Assembly: GCA_017437745.1 (NCBI GenBank)
Contig: JAFRYI010000009.1
Span: 1 to 64,000 of the forward strand
Length of the DNA: 64,000 bases
Direction: 5' to 3'
Origin: Bacillota bacterium
GTDB taxonomy: Bacteria; Bacillota; Clostridia; Peptostreptococcales; Anaerovoracaceae
How positions within the stretch are numbered: position 1 is the stretch's first letter; each line of letters opens with the position of its first letter. The notes beneath the pieces are model-generated. The model was not told where the DNA came from and did no database searches. It saw nothing but the letters and a program-made list of their open reading frames with translations. Shown here one piece after another: positions 53,297 through 61,231 of this stretch. The translations under genes were made by a program, and so were the position numbers.

Positions 53297-54940
53297 CTAC
53301 TTCGATACCGTAGCTCCCAGGTTTATTATCTCTTTCTCCAGAGCCGCGATGCGGTTCTTCAGCTGGACCAGTTCGTCGTTCGTCAGCTTGGTGTCAGTCG
53401 CGGTCTCCGCGTTCTCTATTACGTCCGAAACGTCCTCCAGCGCGTTCTTAAGCCTGGATCTGATCTCCTTTACGCTGTCCTTGTCCGCGAAATCTTCCTC
53501 CGCGGTGTTGAGAGACGTTATGGTCGTATTCTCTCCCAGCTCCACTTCGCAGACGTTGTGAATGACGGTGCAGTCCCAGCCAAGCCTGCTCTTTACGAAA
53601 TCCGCGAAATCGTTCTTGGATTCCTCCTCGCCGTGGACCAGGAATATCTTCTGCGGCTTCTTCTGGAAGCCCGAAAGCCACTCGAACAGTCCGTCCCTGT
53701 CCGCGTGTCCGGAGAAGCCTTCCAGGTTGTGTATCTGGGCGTTGACGGCTATGGCCTCGCCCATTATCTTTACTTCCGTAGCGCCGTCCAAGATGAGCCT
53801 TCCCAGCGTTCCTTCGGCCTGATAGCCCACGAAAACTATCGAGTTCTTTTCGTTCCAGAGGTTGTGCTTAAGGTGATGCCTTATGCGTCCCGCGTCGCAC
53901 ATGCCGCTGGCGGATATTATTACTTTGGGCGTAGTGTCCGTGTTTATCTGCTTGCTCTCGTCCGAAGTCTTGGAGAACACCAGCCCTTTGAAGTCCAGAG
54001 GATGATCGCCGGACAGGATGTAGTCCTTCATCTCCTCGTTATAAGCCTGCGCGTTGGTGCGGAACACCTCGGTGGCCGTTACGGACATCGGGCTGTCCAC
54101 GTAGACAGGAACGTCCTTTAGCCTCTTTGTGAAAGGCGTATTGCCGTCGTAGACCTTGTTCAGCTGGTACAGAAGCTCCTGCGTGCGGCCCACGGCAAAG
54201 CTTGGGATCACGGTGTTTCCGCCCCTTTCTGCGGTCTCGGCGATTATGTTCAGCAGCCTGTCCACGCTCTCGCTGGCGGGCTCGTGCAGACGGTTGCCGT
54301 AGGTGGCCTCCATTATTACGTAGTCTGCTTTCTTGATTATCGTCGGATCGTTTATTATTGGCCTGTCTTTGGTACCGATGTCGCCGGAGAACACCAGCTT
54401 GCTGGTGCTTTCGCCCTCGGTCACCCACAGTTCTATTATCGCGGAGCCAAGGATGTGTCCGGCATCGTTGAAGACGACCTTCATCTGCTCGTTGAGTATT
54501 ACCAGCGTATCGTAGATGACGGGCTCCAGGTGCTTTATTGTGTCTATCGCGTCGTTAGTGTCGTAGAGAGGCTCGGCAACGGGTCTGCCGGCCCTGGCGT
54601 TCTTGCGGTTGTCGCGCTCGGCGTCCTGTTCGTGGATGTGGGCGCAGTCCTTAAGCATTACGTCCACAAGATCCGCGGTGGCGTCCACGCAGTAGATAAG
54701 CCCCTTGAAGCCGCGCTTTACCAGCAGCGGAAGCCTTCCGCAGTGGTCCACGTGGGCGTGGCTGAGGATGACGCAGTCTATCTCCGAAGGATTGAACGGG
54801 AAAGGCGCCCGGTTCATCTTGTCCGGATCGTCCCCGCCCTGGAACTGTCCGCAGTCCAGAAGTATCTTGTACTTGTCGGTCTCGATCAGATGGCAGGAGC
54901 CTGTGACTCCCGAGGCCGCGCCGCAGAACGTTATCTTCAT
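53297..54940 (-). CDS. Metallo-beta-lactamase/beta-CASP ribonuclease
   Basis: A 547-residue MBL-fold RNA-processing nuclease of the beta-CASP group. It has ILSHAHVDHCGRLPLL (HxHxDH), NDAGHILGSAIIELW, FSGDIGTKDRPII, MEATYGNR, and a C-terminal VHGEEESKNDF. A coiled-coil extension of about 80 residues ends the protein. Relatives include CPSF-like and archaeal exonucleases. It overlaps the uridine-kinase-like gene by 4 bp. Confidence 0.88.
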   Translation of the reverse strand: MKITFCGAASGVTGSCHLIETDKYKILLDCGQFQGGDDPDKMNRAPFPFNPSEIDCVILSHAHVDHCGRLPLLVKRGFKGLIYCVDATADLVDVMLKDCAHIHEQDAERDNRKNARAGRPVAEPLYDTNDAIDTIKHLEPVIYDTLVILNEQMKVVFNDAGHILGSAIIELWVTEGESTSKLVFSGDIGTKDRPIINDPTIIKKADYVIMEATYGNRLHEPASESVDRLLNIIAETAERGGNTVIPSFAVGRTQELLYQLNKVYDGNTPFTKRLKDVPVYVDSPMSVTATEVFRTNAQAYNEEMKDYILSGDHPLDFKGLVFSKTSDESKQINTDTTPKVIISASGMCDAGRIRHHLKHNLWNEKNSIVFVGYQAEGTLGRLILDGATEVKIMGEAIAVNAQIHNLEGFSGHADRDGLFEWLSGFQKKPQKIFLVHGEEESKNDFADFVKSRLGWDCTVIHNVCEVELGENTTITSLNTAEEDFADKDSVKEIRSRLKNALEDVSDVIENAETATDTKLTNDELVQLKNRIAALEKEIINLGATVSK

Positions 54941-55923
54941 AGCTCGCCTCCGCCTATGAATTCTCTTACTATCGAATCGCCTTCTATGAGCGATTCGTCT
55001 TCTATGGAAACGACCTGGTCCAGAAGCCTTTTAAGTCTCTGCGCCTCGTCGAAAAATCTTGCTCCGGGCTTTTCCGCCAGCAGCAGCGGCATGGCGTGCT
55101 TCTTAAGCACAGCAAGCTCGTAGGGCTGCGAGGAATTGAATATCTCGTCGGCTATTCCGCTGTACGGGAATATGTTCTCGTTCTCCCCGGCCCTTACCTT
55201 CGGCCACATCTCGAAGGTCTGCTCCAGGTTCCAGTCGCGCTTGGCGTGGTCTCTTACCAGGCGGCGTATCTTGCGTATGTCGCCGCGCTTTATGCGGCTG
55301 CCGTCGTTCTGCTTTAAGGACGACAGCGGACATGCGTAGATGCGGAACTTCTCTTCTTCGGGAAGATGGTACGACAGCTCCGGCTTCAGGGCCAGGATGC
55401 CTTCTACGATCACGGGCTGCTCCGGACGGGCCGTTACCAGCCTGTGACCGAACTCCTTCTTTCCCGTAGAGAAATTGAAGCTTGGTATGTCTACCTCCCT
55501 GCCGTGCAGTATGGCGTCCATCTGGGAATTGAAGAGTTCCGTGTCTATCGCGTTTATGGATTCGAAATCCTGCAGACCGTCCGGTCCGGGAGGGATCTCG
55601 TCGCGTTCTTTGTAATAGTCGTCCGTGCCTATGTATATGGGCTTAAGACCCTCCGCCATCAGCTGTATGCAGAGCTTCTTGGCGGTCGTAGTCTTTCCGG
55701 AAGAACTGGGACCGGCAAGGAGCACCATGCGTTTTCCGCTGCGCCTTATTCCGTAGGCCATCTGAACCATGCGCCTGTCGTGGATGGCTTCGCAGATCTG
55801 GATTATCTCTTTGATGTTGCCTTTTTCGTATTGTTCGTTAAGGTCGGCCAGAGTGTAAAGACCAAGGTATTCCTTCCATTGTCTTTCGAGTTCCAGACCG
55901 CTTTCCATTATGATGTCGTGCAT
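54937..55923 (-). CDS. Uridine-kinase-like nucleotide kinase, short form
   Basis: A 328-residue P-loop kinase: VLLAGPSSSGKTTTAKKL (Walker A), IYIGTDDYYKERDEIP, and VIVEGILALKPEL. Many clostridial homologues are about 550 residues long, with an N-terminal TGS and ThrRS-SAD-like region; here only about 60 residues precede the kinase, so that region is missing. The substrate is likely uridine/cytidine but not certain. ATG 55923 follows GAGAGGA. Confidence 0.82.
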   Translation of the reverse strand: MHDIIMESGLELERQWKEYLGLYTLADLNEQYEKGNIKEIIQICEAIHDRRMVQMAYGIRRSGKRMVLLAGPSSSGKTTTAKKLCIQLMAEGLKPIYIGTDDYYKERDEIPPGPDGLQDFESINAIDTELFNSQMDAILHGREVDIPSFNFSTGKKEFGHRLVTARPEQPVIVEGILALKPELSYHLPEEEKFRIYACPLSSLKQNDGSRIKRGDIRKIRRLVRDHAKRDWNLEQTFEMWPKVRAGENENIFPYSGIADEIFNSSQPYELAVLKKHAMPLLLAEKPGARFFDEAQRLKRLLDQVVSIEDESLIEGDSIVREFIGGGEL

Positions 55924-56102
55924 GCTGCTGATCCTCTCTGATGTAAGACTGCGCAGAGCGCATACTTTCAGCCACTTTGATTATACCCGAATCTTGTACA
56001 TTCCGCAAGCGCAGGCAGGCCGCAAAGAGTAGCCGGAAAGACCGCGCGGACTTGGCAAAACGCCGCACGGATAGTAAAATATACGCGTAAAGGATGACTG
56101 AA

Positions 56103-56909
56103 ATGAACATACTGATAAGCAACGACGACGGGATAACCGCTCCCGGAATAAAGAAACTGGCTCAGCTGCTCTCGAAAGTAAAGGACGCCGAGCTCTACAT
56201 ATGCGCTCCGGACCGCGAAAGATCCTGCGTGGGCCACGGGCTTACGCTTTTCGACGATCTGTTTCTTTATGATTACCCGCCTGAAGAACTGGGACCCGCG
56301 GCGGTCTGGGCGAAGAGCTGCAGCGGCACTCCCGCGGACTGCGTACGTGTGGCGCTGGCCGTTCTGAACGCGAAAGGAATACACATCGATCTTGTGTGCT
56401 CCGGAATAAACAACGGCGGCAACACAGGCTCGGACATCAACTACTCCGGGACTCTGGCCGCCTGCCGCGAAGCGGTGATAGACGGTCTCCCGGCGATGGC
56501 GTTCTCCAGTACTAAAGGTCTGGATTACCTGGACAATTTCGATATTATCGTGCCGCACGTCTTCGAGCGCTTCGCGGGAAAACTGCCGGAGGACACGATC
56601 CTTAACGTCAACGCGCCTAACATTCCGTGGTCGGAAATAAAAGGATACCGCGCCGCGTCTCTTGCGCAGCTGCGGTACCCTCCCAGATACACGATGATGG
56701 ATTATTCGGAAGACGAGAAAGAAGCTTCGGAAAACACGGAGCGCTACGCTTTCGCGAGTTTCGTCATGGAAGTCGTGCGCGGCGGCGAAGACTCCGACAA
56801 CGTATTGGTAAAGGATGGCTGGATAAGCGTTTCGATAATACCCTTGCTTCAGGATTGCAGCGGAACCATGCCGCTGGTACAGTCGCTCCTGCAGGAAGAA
56901 CAGTCGTAG
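56103..56909 (+). CDS. surE: 5'/3'-nucleotidase SurE
   Basis: A 268-residue metal-dependent nucleotidase acting on nucleoside monophosphates. The N-terminal ILISNDDGITAPGI holds the metal-binding Asp-Asp. SGTPADCVRVAL and SGINNGGNTGSDINYSGT complete the site. The ATG at 56103 is preferred to 56094 because AAAGGA lies 8 bases before it. It diverges from the uridine-kinase-like gene. Confidence 0.94.
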   Translation: MNILISNDDGITAPGIKKLAQLLSKVKDAELYICAPDRERSCVGHGLTLFDDLFLYDYPPEELGPAAVWAKSCSGTPADCVRVALAVLNAKGIHIDLVCSGINNGGNTGSDINYSGTLAACREAVIDGLPAMAFSSTKGLDYLDNFDIIVPHVFERFAGKLPEDTILNVNAPNIPWSEIKGYRAASLAQLRYPPRYTMMDYSEDEKEASENTERYAFASFVMEVVRGGEDSDNVLVKDGWISVSIIPLLQDCSGTMPLVQSLLQEEQS

Positions 56910-56960
56910 TCCAGTACAAGAACCGATGCGGTTTCAGATCCAGCTCCAGCCGCTGAACTC

Positions 56961-57449
56961 TCAGCCTATCGCTGCGTAGACCGCGTCCTCTATCCTGCCG
57001 GCGCTGCCTCCGGCGGAGCGTCCCTTCCAGGAGCCGTGTCTGTTGTTAACCCCGTTCAGGAACTTGATCGATACTGCCTGAGTCTCCCAGTCGCGAAGGT
57101 TTGCGTTGTAGTCGTCGATCAGAATATCCGTAGGCCTTATGCCTCCGGGCACCGCGTCCCTTTTGCTGATGCCGCAGAACAGGAACACGGACTTTACATT
57201 GTTGATCGAATCGCCGAGTTGCTCTCTGAGCCAGCTCTTTTTTTCTTCCAGAGCGTAGGGGTTCTCCCTGATGACCGCGGACAGCGTCCAGACCTCCAGG
57301 CCCGGATCTTCCGCAAGCTTCTTGAGAGCTTCCACCGCCTCCGTCTGAGGCGCCAGATCCCTGAAATATCCCTGTTTCATCATGTCGTCCAGCGGCACAT
57401 ATTTGTACTCAGCCAGGACCCCGTCCATATCGAAGAACACTCTGGTCAT
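56961..57449 (-). CDS. HAD-type 5'(3')-deoxyribonucleotidase
   Basis: A 162-residue HAD phosphatase with VFFDMDGVLAEY (the DxD nucleophile), LEVWTLSA and DILIDDYNANLRDW, resembling the cytosolic 5'(3')-deoxyribonucleotidase (NT5C-like) family. ATG 57449 follows AAGGAGG. It is convergent with surE, which also handles nucleotides. It shows no membrane segment. Confidence 0.83.
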   Translation of the reverse strand: MTRVFFDMDGVLAEYKYVPLDDMMKQGYFRDLAPQTEAVEALKKLAEDPGLEVWTLSAVIRENPYALEEKKSWLREQLGDSINNVKSVFLFCGISKRDAVPGGIRPTDILIDDYNANLRDWETQAVSIKFLNGVNNRHGSWKGRSAGGSAGRIEDAVYAAIG

Positions 57450-57493
57450 TTCGGCACCTCCTTCTGTTTTCCTCTTTGCAAGCTTATAATATA

Positions 57494-57523
57494 AAATCCC
57501 CTGTACAAATGTATGTACAGGGG
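57494..57523 (-). terminator. Terminator after prmA
   Basis: A perfect 10-bp inverted repeat, CCCCTGTACA (57498-57507) and TGTACAGGGG (57514-57523), has a 6-base loop and is followed on minus by ATTTTATATT. It stands between prmA and the deoxyribonucleotidase gene. Confidence 0.65.
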
Positions 57524-57593
57524 AAACAGTATGCTGCGTTGTTTGATGTTATTTTGCGGCAGAGCATAAGGTCCGACGCATCGAACTTACAGG

Positions 57594-58511
57594 TCAGGCG
57601 GATCGTCCGGTATATTCCGCCGCGAACGCGGTCCAGCAGTCGTCACGCATTATCTCAAGGATCTCGAATCCCTGTGCCTTAACGTGAGCAAGGCACTGCT
57701 CTTCCATGTCGTCGATTATGCCGCTGGCCACGAACAGCGTACCTGGCCCGGAGCGCTGCGCGACCTCTTCCGAAAGCGCCATCACGAGAGGCGCCAGAAG
57801 ATTTCCTATCACCAGATCCGCATGCTGCTCCACGCCTTTCAGCAGGTCCGCCACGGCGGCGTCTATGTTTCCGCAGTCATTGATCTTTGCGTTGTTCTCA
57901 GTAGCGGCTACGGCTTCCGGGTCTATGTCCAGGCCAAGCACGCGGCTCGCGCCGAGCTTTGCGGCGATCACGGAAAGTATGCCTGTTCCGCAGCCCGCGT
58001 CTATTACGTCCAGACCGGGCCTGATGTGCTTCTCCAGAAGCCTCGCGGCAAGATAAGTCGTGGGACTGGTTCCGGTACCGAAAGCAAGTCCCGGGTCTAT
58101 CTCTATTACAAGCTCTCCGGACTGCCTTTCGTATTCGCGCCACACGGGCTTTACGACTATGTCATGTGTTATGTGGAACGGAACATAGTACTCCTCCCAC
58201 TTGTGGAGCCAGTCCTCGTCGTCCACCAGAGTCCTTGTGCATTCATATTTTTTCGCGAGCGCGGCCAGCTCTTCCGACGGCTGCTCGTCCTCCTGAAGAT
58301 ATACGACCGCGTAGGCGCTGTTTCTGAAAGAGTCCAGAAGCTCCTTGTCCGCGACGCTTCCGGTGTACGCCCAGGATCCTTCCAGAAGTTCGTCCACGTC
58401 CGCAGGATCGTTTATCAGAAGATCCTCGTAACCCATCGCCGTAAGTTCTTCCGTAAGCGCAGACAGCGCTGTGCTGTCCTTCGCGAAAAACTTGTATTCC
58501 TTGTATTTCAG
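57594..58511 (-). CDS. prmA: Ribosomal protein L11 methyltransferase PrmA
   Basis: A 305-residue class I methyltransferase that trimethylates L11. The C-terminal domain has IDPGLAFGTGTSPTTYL, DVIDAGCGTGILSVIAAKLGA (SAM site), and LVIGNLLAPLVM (NxL[LI]xxx catalytic-site). The start is unusual: an ideal GGAGGTG stands 6 bases before a CTG at 58509-58511, where family proteins begin. The alternative is GTG 58520 within that Shine-Dalgarno. An upstream ATG near 58571 would lie before the predicted transcript start. In many Firmicutes prmA lies beside dnaJ; here it is 36 kb away. Confidence 0.88.
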   Translation of the reverse strand: MKYKEYKFFAKDSTALSALTEELTAMGYEDLLINDPADVDELLEGSWAYTGSVADKELLDSFRNSAYAVVYLQEDEQPSEELAALAKKYECTRTLVDDEDWLHKWEEYYVPFHITHDIVVKPVWREYERQSGELVIEIDPGLAFGTGTSPTTYLAARLLEKHIRPGLDVIDAGCGTGILSVIAAKLGASRVLGLDIDPEAVAATENNAKINDCGNIDAAVADLLKGVEQHADLVIGNLLAPLVMALSEEVAQRSGPGTLFVASGIIDDMEEQCLAHVKAQGFEILEIMRDDCWTAFAAEYTGRSA

Positions 58512-58559
58512 TTTCCTCACCTCCGCATCAGCGTCACATATCGGTTCCGATACATGTCC

Positions 58560-58587
58560 ATAATACCACATGTAGCGAAAAACACAA
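58560..58587 (-). promoter_or_regulatory. Promoter of prmA
   Basis: TTGTGT (58582-58587) and TATTAT (58560-58565) on minus are 16 bases apart. The transcript would start near 58553 and supports a translation start at 58511-58520. Confidence 0.55.
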
Positions 58588-58628
58588 AAAAATGAACGAA
58601 ACGAACACAAAAAACCACGTTTTGAATG

Positions 58629-58657
58629 TTTACAGTTTGTGTTCATTTGGCTATAAT
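58629..58657 (+). promoter_or_regulatory. Promoter of the DUF1508 gene
   Basis: TTTACA (58629-58634) and TATAAT (58652-58657) are 17 bases apart. The predicted leader is about 68 bases. Confidence 0.7.
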
Positions 58658-58731
58658 ACAAATAGATAATTATTTGTCAGTCCCTGCCTTTGGCAGAGAA
58701 GAACAACATGATAGAAAGGATGTGTTCACCA

Positions 58732-59103
58732 ATGGGCAAATTTGTTGTAAAGAACGCCAAGAACGGCGGCTTCGTATTCAATCTTAAGGCCGGCAACGGC
58801 GAAGTCATCGCCACCAGCGAGATCTACACCACCGAAGGCGCAGCCCTCAACGGCATCGAGAGCGTACGCAAGAACGCCATAGAGGCCAAGCTGGAAGACC
58901 AGACCGTAGAAAACTTCGAGAAGCAGACCAACCCCAAGTTCGAGGTATACAAGGACAAGGCCGGCGAATTCCGCTTCAGACTCAAGGCCCGCAACGGCGA
59001 GATCATCGCTACCGGCGAGAGCTACAAGGCAAAGGCTTCCTGCCTCAACGGAATCGACAGCATCAAGAGGAATGCGGACTCCGAAGTCGTAAAAGAATAC
59101 TGA
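58732..59103 (+). CDS. Tandem DUF1508 (YegP-like) small protein
   Basis: A 123-residue protein made of two DUF1508 repeats. The first, about residues 1-50, reads GKFVVKNAKNGGFVFNLKA then GEVIATSEIY, and the second, about 65-115, reads FEVYKDKAGEFRFRLKA then GEIIATGESY; both end with LNGI[ED]S[VI][RK][KR]NA. The family is widespread, its fold is known, and its function is unknown. AAAGGA precedes the ATG by 11 bases. It has its own promoter and terminator, and a strongly codon-biased look suggests high expression. Confidence 0.88.
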   Translation: MGKFVVKNAKNGGFVFNLKAGNGEVIATSEIYTTEGAALNGIESVRKNAIEAKLEDQTVENFEKQTNPKFEVYKDKAGEFRFRLKARNGEIIATGESYKAKASCLNGIDSIKRNADSEVVKEY

Positions 59104-59121
59104 TACTTAAGAAAACTGATT

Positions 59122-59152
59122 AAGCAGCCGCAGTCATTGCGGCTGCTTTTCT
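59122..59152 (+). terminator. Terminator of the DUF1508 gene
   Basis: AAGCAGCCGCA (59122-59132) pairs with TGCGGCTGCTT (59138-59148), an 11-bp perfect stem, and is followed by TTCTTAATT. Confidence 0.85.
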
Positions 59153-59188
59153 TAATTCTGCGCAGGGTCTATCCCGGAAAGGCATAGT

Positions 59189-61024
59189 ATGCCAGGACCG
59201 CACGGACTGGGGCCCAGGGGCTTCCTTACCGAAGAGGAAAAGCAGAATAAGCCCAAGGTCTCGAAGCAGCTGATAGTACGCATCTTAAGCTACCTTAAGC
59301 CCTATTGGCTGCAATTTATATTCGTTTTCATAGCCATACTGCTGTCGTCGGTGGTAGGGCTTTTCCCGTCCATAATAACCGGACGCATAGTGGACCAGGC
59401 GCTGGTGGGCAAGGACATGCAGCTGCTCATAAAACTGCTGATCCTGGCCTTCTGCACCCTGGCAGTGTCGCAGATAATAGGCGTGGTCGAGAGCTACATA
59501 AACTCCTGGATATCGCGCCGCATAATCTTCGACATGAAGAACCAGATGTACGACCATCTGCAGCACATGCCGCACTCGTTCTTCACCTCCGAAAAACAGG
59601 GCGACATCATCACCAGGATGAACACGGACATCAGCGGCGTAAGCACGGTAATATCCGGCACGCTTTCAAGCATAGTAAGCAACGTCGCCACGGTCATAAC
59701 CACCCTCGTGGCGCTGTTCTCCATGAGCTGGCAACTTGCGATAATAGGAATAATCGTAATTCCGCTGCTCGTCATCCCTACCAAATCCGTAGGACGCACA
59801 CGCTGGAAACTGCTCTCAGAGAGCCAGGCCAAGAACGACGAGATGAACCAGCTGATCAACGAGACCTTAAGCGTTTCCGGATCCATGCTGGTAAAGCTGT
59901 TCACCCGCGAAAAGGAAGAGTACGACCGCTTCGTAAAGGTAAACGAGGAAGTTACGCAGCTTTCGCTTAAGGAGACCCGCAGCGGAAGCTGGTTCCGCGT
60001 TGTAATGGGCATGTTCACCCAGATCGGTCCCCTGCTCATATACTTCGCCGGAGGCTACTTCATAATAACCAAGATGGATACCGCGCTTACCGTAGGCACC
60101 ATAACCGCCACGGTAGCGCTCGTAAACAGACTCTACAGACCTGTGGAATCGCTGCTCAACATTGGAGTAGACTTTACGAGGTCGCTGGCGCTGTTCACAA
60201 GGATATTCGACTACTTCGACAAGGAAGCCACCATCGTTTCTCCGGAGAACGGCAGGAAGCCGGACGTGCAGAACGCGGACATCTCCTACGAACACGTAAA
60301 GTTCTCCTACATACCGGAGAAACCGCTGCTTAAGGACATCAACTTTACCGTGCCCGGCGGCAAGATGTACGCCGTTGTCGGACCATCGGGCTCCGGCAAA
60401 TCCACGGTGGTAAATTTCCTGCCCAGGCTCTACGACGTGGACGAAGGCCGCGTAACGATAGGCGGCGTGGACGTCCGGGACTTCGACCTGCAGTACCTGC
60501 GCGACTGCATAGGCGTCGTTACCCAGGAGACCTACCTGTTCAACGGCACCATACGCGAGAACCTGCTCTACGCAAGGGAGAGCGCTACGGAGGCGGAACT
60601 GGAAGAAGCCTGCAAGATAGCCAACATCCACGACTACATAATGTCGCAGCCGGAAGGATACGAGACCATAGTCGGAAACCGCGGACTGAAGCTGTCCGGC
60701 GGCGAGAAGCAGCGCATCTCGATAGCCAGGGTCATCCTAAAAGATCCCAAGATCCTTATCCTGGACGAGGCCACCTCCGCGCTGGACTCCATCTCCGAAA
60801 GTTCCATCCAGGACGCTCTGGAGCACATGATGCAGGGCCGCACCAGCATAGTAATAGCCCACAGACTGACTACGATACTGAAGGCGGACAGCATACTTGT
60901 GGTAAAGGACGGCGTGATAGCCGAGCAGGGCACGCACGACGAGCTGCTGGCTAAGAACGGTGTCTACCGCGAGCTCTACGAGACCCAGTTCAGAAAAGTA
61001 ATAGAGATGGAATCTGAGCACTGA
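59189..61024 (+). CDS. ABC transporter, fused permease and ATPase (exporter type)
   Basis: A 611-residue half-transporter. A 30-residue Gly/Pro-rich start precedes six membrane helices (about 40-320). The nucleotide-binding domain has VVGPSGSGKSTVVNF (Walker A), VTQETYLFNGTIRENL (Q-loop), LSGGEKQRISIARVIL (signature), ILILDEATSALD (Walker B) and IAHRLTT (switch His). All motifs are intact. It is alone here, so it is probably a homodimer; substrates of this multidrug/lipid-like class cannot be predicted. ATG 59189 has GGAAAGG upstream. Confidence 0.93.
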   Translation: MPGPHGLGPRGFLTEEEKQNKPKVSKQLIVRILSYLKPYWLQFIFVFIAILLSSVVGLFPSIITGRIVDQALVGKDMQLLIKLLILAFCTLAVSQIIGVVESYINSWISRRIIFDMKNQMYDHLQHMPHSFFTSEKQGDIITRMNTDISGVSTVISGTLSSIVSNVATVITTLVALFSMSWQLAIIGIIVIPLLVIPTKSVGRTRWKLLSESQAKNDEMNQLINETLSVSGSMLVKLFTREKEEYDRFVKVNEEVTQLSLKETRSGSWFRVVMGMFTQIGPLLIYFAGGYFIITKMDTALTVGTITATVALVNRLYRPVESLLNIGVDFTRSLALFTRIFDYFDKEATIVSPENGRKPDVQNADISYEHVKFSYIPEKPLLKDINFTVPGGKMYAVVGPSGSGKSTVVNFLPRLYDVDEGRVTIGGVDVRDFDLQYLRDCIGVVTQETYLFNGTIRENLLYARESATEAELEEACKIANIHDYIMSQPEGYETIVGNRGLKLSGGEKQRISIARVILKDPKILILDEATSALDSISESSIQDALEHMMQGRTSIVIAHRLTTILKADSILVVKDGVIAEQGTHDELLAKNGVYRELYETQFRKVIEMESEH

Positions 61025-61054
61025 TCCTTATCGGTGCATTAATGCAATTAAACA

Positions 61055-61211
61055 GCGGCGTGTACGCTGTGATCAAAGGACTGTTTGGGATCCCGGTACT
61101 TAGCGATCGGCAAGCCTTAAGGCGAAGCCGGAGCTTAGTACCGCTGGTGGGCTCCCAACCAAGCGGGAGCGTGTCCTTGAGCACAGCGTACACGCCGCGT
61201 TTATTTTTTTT
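61055..61211 (+). ncRNA. Candidate structured RNA: long hairpin ending in a T8 tract
   Basis: The two outer arms, GCGGCGTGTACGCTGTG (61055-61071) and CACAGCGTACACGCCGC (61182-61198), form a perfect 17-bp stem. Inside, CAAAGGAC and GTCCTTG (bulged A), TTGGGA and TCCCAA, GGTACT and AGTACC, and a central GCCTTAAGGC can also pair. The right arm is followed by TTTA and eight T residues (61204-61211). A terminator-closed long rod of about 155 bases, between two convergent genes, suits a 6S-like or other regulatory RNA. A MITE-like element is an alternative. I cannot assign a family. Confidence 0.5.
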
Positions 61212-61231
61212 AATCGATGACCGGGAAACGA

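Noticed and set aside
61055..61211. SRP RNA, tmRNA or RNase P RNA
   Set aside because: None of the conserved loops (SRP GGAAG tetraloop region, tmRNA tRNA-like end, RNase P P4) is present, and the length is wrong for the last two.
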